Of a DNA stretch of 11,512 bases, positions 1 to 5,993 are shown piece by piece. A program made the translations under genes and the position numbers. Each line of letters starts with the position of its first letter. The stretch's first letter is position 1. A model generated the notes under the pieces. That model saw nothing but the letters and a program-made list of their open reading frames with translations, ran no database searches and was not told the origin of the DNA. This DNA is from Methanomassiliicoccaceae archaeon (lineage in GTDB: Archaea; Thermoplasmatota; Thermoplasmata; Methanomassiliicoccales; Methanomethylophilaceae). Where the stretch lies: NCBI GenBank assembly GCA_009784745.1, contig WQXR01000037.1, positions 1 through 11,512 of the forward strand, in the 5' to 3' direction.

Positions 1-2177
1 GTAGTCCATGCCACAGATGCCCCAGGGGTTAGTATAAGTGCTACACCTCTGTCCCCTGTTGCAACGGTCCTGGTATCAACCTCTTTCTCCATAATCTCAT
101 TTATGGTACCGACAGCAACCAAACTCTTGGCGTTATAGTCGCCCGGGCGCTTTTCCCATGCTACATCCAGCGTCGGGAACTGTAAGCCTGATATCGGATC
201 GGGTTTTGGATCCACATCCCCCCAGTAATAGTAGCTCTCGTACGACTGTGCGAACGTAAGTTTCTTAACGGGGTGTGTCAGACAGAATTTGAATGTTCCC
301 TCTTCGCCAGATGGGCGTTTGATCGGTTCGCGACCGGCCTGTAACGGGTCACCGTCGTTGTACTTTTCGAACTCGTACTGTAAATATCCGCCATATTTGT
401 TGTCGGTCCATATCCAGAATGTTATGTACAGACCTGGGGCGTACACTGCCGGGGCATTTGGATCCAGAAGGCTCAGAACGGCTGTGCCCGGTTCCCTCAT
501 TAAAGTTCCGTCCGAATTGTAAATATAATTTCCTGGTCCGAAACTTCCGAAGTATATCAGAGATCCGTATTCTTCTGTGATTCTGCTGTTTCCGACGAAA
601 CCGCACGTAATTATCGGATTATCATATACTCTCAGTGTTCCAGTGTTCTTCACTTCTCCCGTAAGAACACCAGCGGTGACCCTGATCTCAAGTACACCGC
701 CCGTCAGCGTGTTCGTGCCGCCGAGGAAAAATTCCCCGTCGACGATAAATTCTGAACCCGGATAGAATAGCATCATACTGCTTCCCGGTGTGCTCACGCA
801 ATTCGGAGCGTGCATGTTCAGCGCTCCGTATACGTTGACTGTTCCTGATATTATTGCTGTCGCCGCTGCCGGTACGGTCAGTGACCCGTTTATTGTCAGC
901 GTTTTTGTCGCTGACGTTGTTACCTCTCCCGACACGGCGAGAGTGCCTGCTATCGTTGTGTCCGTTTTTATCGTCAAAATTCCGCCAGTGTTGACTGCCA
1001 GCATCTTGCCCGTCGGGACGGTCAGTGACCCTGTCACTTCAAGTTCGCCCGATATTTCGGCGGGCCCGGTCGCATTGACCGTGAGTGCTCCTGTCGCATT
1101 CAAATTCAATATTCCTAACACGTTCATGGATCCGCTGATCTCTACGTCGCCGGGACCTGATATTGAAGATGCTGCCAAGTCCGGGACTGTCAGAGTGCCT
1201 ATTGTCAAAGTTTTTACGTCTGCGACGGTCAAAGACCCTGACAGACTCACGGTACCTGCGAGAGTGTTGTCTTCATTGATCGTTAGAGTCCCGCCCGCTT
1301 TCACATCCACGGTTGCACCGGTGTTCACGGACAGTGTGCCGCCTGCAACAAGCGTTCCGCTGATGTTTGCTGTTGCGTTGCCGCTTAGTGTCAGGCTCGC
1401 GCCTGTGCCTACGTCCAGGGTTCCACCGACGTTCACATCTACAGTTGCGGTGGTCGCTGCGGTCAATGTTCCTGATACTGTGAGAGTTCCGTTGATCGTA
1501 GCCGTGCCTGTTATTGTAAGGTCAGCGTCATCGTCTATGAGCAGAGATGCACCAGAGTCCACTGTCAGCGAACCTGTTGACAATTTACCGGGGCCGATGA
1601 TCGACACGCCTGCGACCGTGACCGTGACCGAGGCGAAATTGGCCGTACCCGCACCGTTTAGTTCTATTTCCGTTCCTTCTAATTTGAGGCTTCCTGCGAA
1701 TACTGTGTCATCCAGCAGGATAAGCTTTCCTTTTATTGCATCTGTCGGTGCCGCGATCGCTTCGGCAACGACGACGCTTCCTGCGTACGTCGGTATGTCG
1801 AGTTCCACTTCACCGTATATTATTAGTTTGTTCACGGCAGCGGGAAGCACATCATTGATCGCACTTCCGACATCTATGCACCATATCGGATCTACATATA
1901 GTTCGCCGTGTTCATTCCACTGATGATCGTACAGCCCGGTTACTGCGGTTGAGAGGTCATCATATCCGGTACCATCCTTTGCATAGAATTTCCCCTTCAC
2001 AAAGTCCGACCCGTCGATATTAAAACCGTCAGGGACCTCAGGAGGAACAACTCCGAGAACGCCGTCATAATAGTTGTCATTGTTGGCATCATACAGCCCA
2101 TTGTCCGCCATCGAAAGGACGGGCACCATTAACAGTGCGAGGGCCACGATCAGTATCGCCACATTCTTTTTGGTCAC
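1..2177 (-). CDS. Secreted/surface repeat protein, adhesin-like, N-terminal 725 residues (partial)
   Basis: I read this frame codon by codon on the minus strand and it stays open from the GTG at 2177 to the left edge, so the C-terminus is missing. The start GTG has AGGTGA five bases upstream; an in-frame GTG three codons earlier is possible, and an in-frame stop lies a little further up. The protein opens with a signal peptide: MTKKN, a hydrophobic core at about residues 6-21, and a likely cleavage after S-M-A (residue 24). Residues about 126-445 are rich in Gly, Thr, Ser, Val and Leu and repeat a G-T-L-T-V-x-G type pattern typical of beta-solenoid surface proteins. Residues about 525-725 are different: more aromatic and charged (for example a YESYYYWGD segment near 646), possibly a separate globular domain. 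Exported and surface-exposed is an inference from the signal peptide and composition; adhesion is only a guess. I do not recognise the family. Confidence 0.9.
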   Translation of the reverse strand, partial: MTKKNVAILIVALALLMVPVLSMADNGLYDANNDNYYDGVLGVVPPEVPDGFNIDGSDFVKGKFYAKDGTGYDDLSTAVTGLYDHQWNEHGELYVDPIWCIDVGSAINDVLPAAVNKLIIYGEVELDIPTYAGSVVVAEAIAAPTDAIKGKLILLDDTVFAGSLKLEGTEIELNGAGTANFASVTVTVAGVSIIGPGKLSTGSLTVDSGASLLIDDDADLTITGTATINGTLTVSGTLTAATTATVDVNVGGTLDVGTGASLTLSGNATANISGTLVAGGTLSVNTGATVDVKAGGTLTINEDNTLAGTVSLSGSLTVADVKTLTIGTLTVPDLAASSISGPGDVEISGSMNVLGILNLNATGALTVNATGPAEISGELEVTGSLTVPTGKMLAVNTGGILTIKTDTTIAGTLAVSGEVTTSATKTLTINGSLTVPAAATAIISGTVNVYGALNMHAPNCVSTPGSSMMLFYPGSEFIVDGEFFLGGTNTLTGGVLEIRVTAGVLTGEVKNTGTLRVYDNPIITCGFVGNSRITEEYGSLIYFGSFGPGNYIYNSDGTLMREPGTAVLSLLDPNAPAVYAPGLYITFWIWTDNKYGGYLQYEFEKYNDGDPLQAGREPIKRPSGEEGTFKFCLTHPVKKLTFAQSYESYYYWGDVDPKPDPISGLQFPTLDVAWEKRPGDYNAKSLVAVGTINEIMEKEVDTRTVATGDRGVALILTPGASVAWT
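843..1802 (-). repeat. Degenerate protein repeat region, probable beta-solenoid
   Basis: This covers residues about 126-445 of the surface protein. The motif G-(T/S)-L-(T/S)-(V/I/L) recurs with irregular spacing: GTLTVSGTLT near residue 231, GGTLDVGTGASLTLS near 252, GGTLTINEDNT near 295, GTVSLSGSLTV near 308, GSLTVPAAAT near 432. Spacing and sequence vary, so these are diverged protein repeats rather than recent DNA duplications, though short DNA words such as GGTCAGTGACCC recur (near 877 and 1020). Gly/Thr/Val-rich strands of this type usually stack into a right-handed beta-helix in surface proteins. Confidence 0.6.
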
Positions 2178-2182
2178 AGTTT

Positions 2183-2188
2183 TCACCT
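2183..2188 (-). promoter_or_regulatory. Shine-Dalgarno site of the surface-protein gene
   Basis: The minus strand reads AGGTGA here, five bases before the GTG at 2177. It overlaps the alternative in-frame GTG at 2186, which argues that the downstream GTG is the true start. Confidence 0.65.
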
Positions 2189-2216
2189 TTTTGCGCTTTG
2201 ATGCGTCCTTTGCCCT

Positions 2217-2258
2217 CTGTCATGGCAACAGCAATGAAAACGCCTGTTGCCGTGACAG
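2217..2258. repeat. Inverted repeat, 15-base arms, in the leader of the surface gene
   Basis: The left arm is 2217-2231 (CTGTCATGGCAACAG) and the right arm 2244-2258 (CTGTTGCCGTGACAG), separated by 12 bases. Fourteen of 15 pairs are Watson-Crick. The odd position is T/G on the plus strand (a possible wobble pair in a plus-strand RNA) and A/C in the surface-gene mRNA. It lies about 28 bases upstream of the Shine-Dalgarno site of the surface gene. It could be an mRNA leader hairpin or a DNA operator. Confidence 0.7.
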
Positions 2259-2311
2259 CTGAACCTGTTCCCAAGTGCGGTCTGTTAACAAGGTTGTACG
2301 GACCCTGTACC

Positions 2312-2329
2312 GCCAAGGAGCATCTTGGC
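2312..2329 (-). repeat. Small hairpin in the probable surface-gene leader
   Basis: GCCAAG (2312-2317) and CTTGGC (2324-2329) form a perfect 6-bp stem with a 6-base loop. It lies downstream of the TATA-like box at 2381-2389 in the minus direction, so it would be in the 5' leader of the surface-protein mRNA. There is no T-run, so a terminator is unlikely. Function unknown. Confidence 0.4.
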
Positions 2330-2380
2330 TTGCTGGGCGCTAATCGGTTGGAAAGTACTTAATCTTTCTCTATAATTCTT

Positions 2381-2389
2381 CTATATAAG
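2381..2389 (-). promoter_or_regulatory. TATA-like box, candidate promoter of the surface gene
   Basis: The minus strand reads CTTATATAG within an AT-rich stretch (2359-2398), close to the archaeal box A. A start site about 25 bases downstream would be near 2359, leaving a leader of about 180 bases before the GTG at 2177, long for an archaeon. A second TATA-like stretch at 2457-2466 (minus GATATATAAG) is an alternative. Confidence 0.45.
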
Positions 2390-2399
2390 ATATTTAAGG

Positions 2400-2426
2400 G
2401 GCGCCCGCATGCCGGGCGCGGGCGCC
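2400..2426. repeat. GC-rich inverted repeat upstream of the surface-gene promoter
   Basis: GGCGCCCGC (2400-2408) and GCGGGCGCC (2418-2426) are perfect 9-base arms around a 9-base centre. A nested alternative pairs GCGCCCG (2401-2407) with CGGGCGC (2413-2419). The repeat sits immediately upstream of the TATA-like box for the minus-strand gene, in otherwise AT-rich DNA, so it is a candidate regulator-binding site. It has no T-tail and no gene ends nearby, so a terminator is less likely. Confidence 0.6.
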
Positions 2427-2626
2427 GCGTTAACAGGTGTTCACACCGCCCGCTGCCTTATATATCCATTGGTCTGGGTATATGTTCCTTCATCGAATGT
2501 GAATGGTTTTCTTTAGGTGCGCCCCGTTAACTTGAACGGATATCGCGTACACCGAAAAATCACGGGATCGTATGCGGAATTTTATCATTACAACGTGTTC
2601 GTGTCACATCATATAGAGGAAAGAGG
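2427..2626. other. Non-coding stretch between surface-gene upstream region and tRNA-Ala
   Basis: No supported gene. It holds a TATA-like sequence (CCTTATATATCC, 2456-2467) readable on either strand and a short dyad GGTGT-TC-ACACC at 2436-2447. The longest minus-strand open frame starting with ATG just downstream of the tRNA encodes only 32 residues (2490-2588) and has no Shine-Dalgarno site. A small untranslated RNA cannot be excluded. Confidence 0.4.
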
Positions 2627-2698
2627 TGGACTGGGCGAGATTCGAACTCGCGGCTTCGTGCTTGCAAAGCACGCGATCTACCGCTGATCTACCAGCCC
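2627..2698 (-). tRNA. tRNA-Ala, anticodon TGC
   Basis: The minus strand folds into a complete 72-base cloverleaf. The acceptor stem is GGGCTGG/CCAGTCC with discriminator A73 and contains the G3-U70 wobble that identifies alanine tRNAs. The D arm is GATC/GATC with a short 7-base loop, the anticodon stem CGTGC/GCACG with loop TTTGCAA (anticodon TGC), the variable loop five bases, and the T arm GCGAG/CTCGC with loop TTCGAAT. There is no intron and the 3' CCA is not encoded (CCT follows A73), so CCA must be added afterwards. Confidence 0.97.
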
Positions 2699-2724
2699 GT
2701 GTTTGACCGAGTAGCAACGAACAT

Positions 2725-2734
2725 GATATATATC
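2725..2734 (-). promoter_or_regulatory. TATA-like box of the tRNA-Ala gene
   Basis: GATATATATC, a perfect palindrome, is centred about 31 bases upstream of the tRNA 5' end, close to the usual archaeal box A position for a tRNA with a very short leader. Confidence 0.55.
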
Positions 2735-2800
2735 TTTCGCACCCCTTTTCATTATGCATGTGACGTTAACGCTCATTCGGGCGCTTCGGTCATCGGCAAG

Positions 2801-2808
2801 ATTAAAAT
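2801..2808 (+). promoter_or_regulatory. TATA-like box, candidate promoter of the aro operon
   Basis: ATTAAAAT is the only AT-rich element shortly before the first aro gene, preceded by purines (CAAG) as a possible BRE. A start site about 25 bases on would be near 2830, leaving roughly 20 bases before the GTG at 2849, enough for the Shine-Dalgarno site. Not proven; the box is not a perfect consensus. Confidence 0.45.
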
Positions 2809-2816
2809 AGTATGTC

Positions 2817-2830
2817 ACGTGTTAGCACGT
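2817..2830. promoter_or_regulatory. Dyad ACGTG-TTAG-CACGT at the predicted aro start site
   Basis: Perfect 5-base arms around a 4-base centre lie between the TATA-like box and the Shine-Dalgarno site of the first aro gene. That is where an archaeal repressor would block transcription, so it is a candidate operator. Short dyads also arise by chance. Confidence 0.3.
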
Positions 2831-2836
2831 ATCACA

Positions 2837-2843
2837 GAGGTGG
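2837..2843 (+). promoter_or_regulatory. Shine-Dalgarno site that fixes the aroA' start
   Basis: GAGGTGG is followed by five A residues and then GTG at 2849. No in-frame ATG nearby has a comparable site, so the GTG is preferred over the ATG at 2870. Confidence 0.65.
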
Positions 2844-2848
2844 AAAAA

Positions 2849-3640
2849 GTGTTCGGAAAGAACATACGCATGGAAAGGATAATCGACCGCAGAACAGGGA
2901 ACGCGGTCATAGTTCCGATGGACCACGGGATATCGATAGGTCCGATAAAAGGCATAATTGAAATGAAAGATACCGTGAATGCGGTGAGCGAAGGCGGTGC
3001 TACGGCCGTTCTGATGCAGAAAGGTCTGATACCTTACGGGCACAGAACTGTCGGTCATGACGTCGGTCTGATATTACATATGTCAGCGTCAACGAATATC
3101 GGTTCAACGTCCGATTCCAAAGTTCTGGTCGCCACCGTGGAAGAGGCGATAAAGTTGGGTGCTGATGCTGTATCCATACACGTGAACCTCGGTGCGGAAA
3201 GCGAACCGAACATGCTTTCCGACCTCGGAAAGGTATCACGCGATTGCGCCGAATGGGGCATCCCCCTTTTGGTGATGGCATATGCGCGCGGCCCCACCGT
3301 TAAAGATCAATTCGATCCCGATACCGTGGCGCATTGCGCCAGAGTGGCAACTGAACTGGGAGCGGATCTGATAAAAGTAAGTTACACCGGTGACATAGAT
3401 ACCTTCAGGAATGTGGTGAAGGGTGCTCTTGCGCCTGTGCTGATAGCCGGAGGGCCGAAAATGAATTCCGACTCGGACATACTGAACATGGTGCATGATT
3501 CCGTCGAAGCAGGCGGAAAAGGCGTGTCCATCGGAAGGAATATATTCCAGCACAAGGACCCGATGGCAATGACCAAAGCGATATCCGGCATCGTTCTGAG
3601 CGGAATGAGTGTCAAAGAAGCGGCAAGATTCCTGAAGTGA
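2849..3640 (+). CDS. aroA': 2-amino-3,7-dideoxy-D-threo-hept-6-ulosonate (ADH) synthase
   Basis: This is the first enzyme of the archaeal dehydroquinate route. It joins L-aspartate 4-semialdehyde to 6-deoxy-5-ketofructose 1-phosphate, giving ADH, which dehydroquinate synthase II then uses; no DAHP is made. The 263-residue protein is a TIM-barrel class I (Schiff-base) aldolase of the DhnA/LacD type. Compared with the Methanocaldococcus jannaschii enzyme as I remember it, the catalytic residues align at a constant offset of eight: Asp25 in VPMDHG, Tyr145 in MAYARG, and the Schiff-base lysine Lys176 in IKVSYTGD. A phosphate-binding glycine stretch (IAGGPK, about 197-202) and GRNIFQH near the end also match. 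Start: GTG with GAGGTGG five bases upstream; ATG at 2870 would remove seven residues. An in-frame extension further upstream would run into the promoter and is rejected. It opens the seven-gene operon. Confidence 0.94.
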   Translation: MFGKNIRMERIIDRRTGNAVIVPMDHGISIGPIKGIIEMKDTVNAVSEGGATAVLMQKGLIPYGHRTVGHDVGLILHMSASTNIGSTSDSKVLVATVEEAIKLGADAVSIHVNLGAESEPNMLSDLGKVSRDCAEWGIPLLVMAYARGPTVKDQFDPDTVAHCARVATELGADLIKVSYTGDIDTFRNVVKGALAPVLIAGGPKMNSDSDILNMVHDSVEAGGKGVSIGRNIFQHKDPMAMTKAISGIVLSGMSVKEAARFLK

Positions 3641-3645
3641 TAATA

Positions 3646-4656
3646 ATGAAAGAGATATGGATGAGGACCGATGTTCCCGATGACCGTTCCGTGAGAAAGA
3701 AATTAATGATATCAGGTCTTGAGAATGGCATAAGGACATTCATCATACGTTCCGAGGACAAAGGATTCTCATCGCTCGGAAAAGCGGAACTTATTGTCAA
3801 TGATAAGTTAACGCTCATTGGGAGCATTTCCGGACGGATCGTCAATATCACGTCACCGGAAGATCAGAACGACGCAATGGAACTTTGCGGAAAGACTGAT
3901 GTCATCGTTGTGAACGCATGCGATTGGTCAGTTATACCGTTAGAGAATCTGATAGCCGCATCCTCGGGAAGAACTAAGATACTTGCTTGTGTTCCGTCCG
4001 TCGAAGATGCAAAATTATGCATGAACATCCTTGAGAAAGGAACTGACGGCATCGTGATAAGCGTGAATGATCCGAAAGATGTGAAAAACATCGTAAAGAA
4101 TGCCGTTATCACCGAAGATGTATCATTAACTGCGATAAAGATAGAAAGCGTACGGAACATCCAGACAGGCGACAGGGTTTGTATCGATACGTGTTCCGTG
4201 ATGATCCCCGGCGAAGGGATGCTCATCGGATCGCAGTCATCATGTTTATTTCTGGTGCAATCGGAAAGTGAGGAGAACGGATATGTTTCCGCACGTCCGT
4301 TCAGGGTGAATGCGGGTGCTGTGCACGCATATATCAAAATAGATGACGGCACCAGATATTTATCGGAACTGAAAGCGGGTGATGATGTGCTCATAGTCGG
4401 TAAGGACGGAAGGACAAGAACGGCATCCGTAGGAAGATGCAAGACCGAAGTACGGCCTATGCTCCTTGTCACCGCCGTGAACGGTAAAAAAGAATACACA
4501 ACGATACTGCAGAACGCCGAAACGGTGAAACTCGTGACGCCCACAGGATCCGTATCGGTCAATGAACTTAAGAAAGGCGATGAAGTTCTTGTTCATCTTA
4601 CTGAAGGCGGAAGACATTTCGGGATGGCCGTCAGCGAAAAGATAAAGGAATCTTAA
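3646..4656 (+). CDS. aroB': 3-dehydroquinate synthase II, archaeal type
   Basis: NAD-dependent oxidative deamination and cyclisation of ADH to 3-dehydroquinate, the second archaeal step that replaces bacterial AroB. The protein has 336 residues, normal for the family, and is cytosolic. Family motifs are in order: GDRVCIDTCS (175-184), GEGMLIGS (189-196), RPFRVNAGAVHAY (217-229), EVRPMLL (268-274), ILQNAETVKLV (287-297) and EGGRHFG (320-326). The N-terminal half is more diverged, as usual for this family. I chose ATG 3646 because GAAGTGAT (3634-3641) is well placed and the protein then begins MKEIWMR, like relatives starting MKxxW. A GTG at 3637 that overlaps the aroA' stop would add three residues. 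The gene follows aroA' after five bases, as expected for two enzymes that share the unusual intermediate. Confidence 0.93.
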   Translation: MKEIWMRTDVPDDRSVRKKLMISGLENGIRTFIIRSEDKGFSSLGKAELIVNDKLTLIGSISGRIVNITSPEDQNDAMELCGKTDVIVVNACDWSVIPLENLIAASSGRTKILACVPSVEDAKLCMNILEKGTDGIVISVNDPKDVKNIVKNAVITEDVSLTAIKIESVRNIQTGDRVCIDTCSVMIPGEGMLIGSQSSCLFLVQSESEENGYVSARPFRVNAGAVHAYIKIDDGTRYLSELKAGDDVLIVGKDGRTRTASVGRCKTEVRPMLLVTAVNGKKEYTTILQNAETVKLVTPTGSVSVNELKKGDEVLVHLTEGGRHFGMAVSEKIKES

Positions 4657-4668
4657 AGAGAGATATCA

Positions 4669-5982
4669 ATGAAGATATGCGCATCCCTCAGTTCTTCCGC
4701 GGATATACGTTCCGGCGATCTTAGCAAAGCAGATATCATAGAGATAAGAACGGATGTGTTCGATGCTGTTCCCGCAGATGTTCTGAGAAAAGGACAGACC
4801 GGAATTCTGACATTCAAGAATGATATTACGCATAAAGCACCGGACGGCTGGATCACGGACATCGGCACGGCGGACCGTTCCGGAATGAATGGAACGGTGA
4901 TATCGTCGTACCATGATCACAATAGTACGCCGTCCTCGGATGAGATCCTTTCGATCTCGAACAAAATGAACGGCGACATCATCAAGGGCGCATTCGCCGT
5001 GAACGAGATAAAGGATAACGTAACATTACTGAACGCTTCTTCGCGTATCGGAAAAGAGCATATCATAATAGGGATGAACGACCTCGGAACGGTAACGAGG
5101 ATACGGCAAAAGAGAATGAAAAATGAGTTCACGTTCGCTTACGTCGGTGAGCCTACGGCCCCGGGTCAGTTGAGCGTTAACGATATGTTCCGCCTCGGCG
5201 ACGATTGTATCGTCACCGGTATTATCGGCTACGGAATAGGATATACAAGATCGCCGGCGATGCACAATGCCGCTTTCTCAGATTCAGGAATGAACGGAAT
5301 ATACCTGAGATTCGATACGCCTTCTCTTGACGGATTTGAAGAATTCATGACCGGTTTCGATATAAAGGGAATGAATGTCACGATGCCGTACAAAACTGAT
5401 ATCGTTGATCATCTGAATACGCTTGACGACGTGTCGGAAATAACTGGCGCCGTTAACACCGTAGTGAACGATAACGGAGAATTGAAAGGATACAACACCG
5501 ACGTTCACGGGATAGATATGGCGCTGAAGATGAATTCCGTTAACGTCAACGGAAAAAGAGCGCTCATAATGGGTTCCGGAGGTGCCGCAAGATCATGCGC
5601 ATACATCCTTTCGGAGAAAGGATGTGATGTTACGGTCACCGGACGCAATGACAATGCGGTCAATGATATTGCATCAAAATTCTCCGTCACAGCGAGGAAG
5701 AGAACATCCGTCGCGGTGAAAGGATATGATATCATCATTAACTGCATACCGCTGAACATGAACAACAGCGTATCGGAATATCCTGTAAATATTGAACAGA
5801 TAGATCCGCAGCAAATTGTCTTCGACATGGTGTACGGAGAGACACATCTTACCGATATCGCGAAGAAAAGGAAATGCATGATCGTGAGAGGAGAGGATAT
5901 GCTCGCATACCAAGGAATGAGATCATTCGAACTGTTCACATCGAAAAATGTTGAATTCAAGGTAATGAGGGATGCCGTATGA
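4669..5982 (+). CDS. aroDE: Fused 3-dehydroquinate dehydratase (type I) - shikimate dehydrogenase
   Basis: One 437-residue protein appears to carry out two successive steps: dehydroquinate to 3-dehydroshikimate, then NADPH reduction to shikimate. Residues about 1-177 are a type I dehydratase: EIRTD (25-29), SYHD with catalytic His82, IIKGAF with Schiff-base Lys106, Arg144, and APGQLS with Gln167. Residues about 182-437 are AroE: SPAMHN (195-200), NVTMPYK with catalytic Lys242, GAVNT (260-264), NTD with Asp278, Rossmann loop GSGGAAR (302-308), Arg326 in a GRN motif where NRT is usual (fits NADP), and DMLAYQG with Gln415. There is almost no linker. The dehydratase half is short for the family, and the position of the usual substrate-binding arginine is Lys50 (LTFK). 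Similar fusions are known in plants and chlamydiae. It starts 12 bases after aroB' with only a weak AGAGAG site, and its stop overlaps the aroK start (ATGA). Confidence 0.93.
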   Translation: MKICASLSSSADIRSGDLSKADIIEIRTDVFDAVPADVLRKGQTGILTFKNDITHKAPDGWITDIGTADRSGMNGTVISSYHDHNSTPSSDEILSISNKMNGDIIKGAFAVNEIKDNVTLLNASSRIGKEHIIIGMNDLGTVTRIRQKRMKNEFTFAYVGEPTAPGQLSVNDMFRLGDDCIVTGIIGYGIGYTRSPAMHNAAFSDSGMNGIYLRFDTPSLDGFEEFMTGFDIKGMNVTMPYKTDIVDHLNTLDDVSEITGAVNTVVNDNGELKGYNTDVHGIDMALKMNSVNVNGKRALIMGSGGAARSCAYILSEKGCDVTVTGRNDNAVNDIASKFSVTARKRTSVAVKGYDIIINCIPLNMNNSVSEYPVNIEQIDPQQIVFDMVYGETHLTDIAKKRKCMIVRGEDMLAYQGMRSFELFTSKNVEFKVMRDAV

Positions 5983-5993
5983 TCTCATACGGC
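5974..5993 (+). repeat. Perfect inverted repeat over the aroDE stop/aroK start
   Basis: GCCGTATGA (5974-5982) and TCATACGGC (5985-5993) are perfect 9-base arms around two bases. In mRNA a stem of seven pairs (GCCGUAU/AUACGGC) with a 6-base loop would pair the first two bases of the aroK AUG (5979-5981), with the G at the loop edge. That would make aroK translation depend on ribosomes arriving from aroDE. Both arms are coding, so the pairing could also be chance. Confidence 0.55.

Noticed and set aside
790..1923. Long plus-strand open frame (377 codons) opposite the surface-protein gene
   Set aside because: It is the antisense of Gly/Thr/Val/Ser-rich repeats, which rarely give stop codons on the other strand. 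It has no convincing ribosome site, while the minus frame has a signal peptide and a clear start.
2089..2316. Minus-strand 75-codon open frame covering the inverted repeat and the start of the surface gene
   Set aside because: It overlaps the surface-gene start in another frame, has no family features, and its middle simply translates the inverted repeat.
2436..2455. CACACCGCCCG resembling the conserved 3' region of 16S rRNA
   Set aside because: Only 11 bases match and the flanks do not continue as rRNA.
2490..2588. Minus-strand 32-codon frame just downstream of tRNA-Ala
   Set aside because: No Shine-Dalgarno site, no recognisable features, and a frame this short is expected by chance.
2699..2848. 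Upstream in-frame extension of aroA' from an ATG at 2723 or a GTG at 2699
   Set aside because: It would begin at the tRNA edge and cover the promoter, and would add about 50 residues absent from homologues. GTG 2849 has a good ribosome site.
3807..3819. 13-base word GTTAACGCTCATT shared with 2765-2777 near the aro promoter
   Set aside because: One copy is coding in aroB' and there is no further similarity on either side, so chance is likely.
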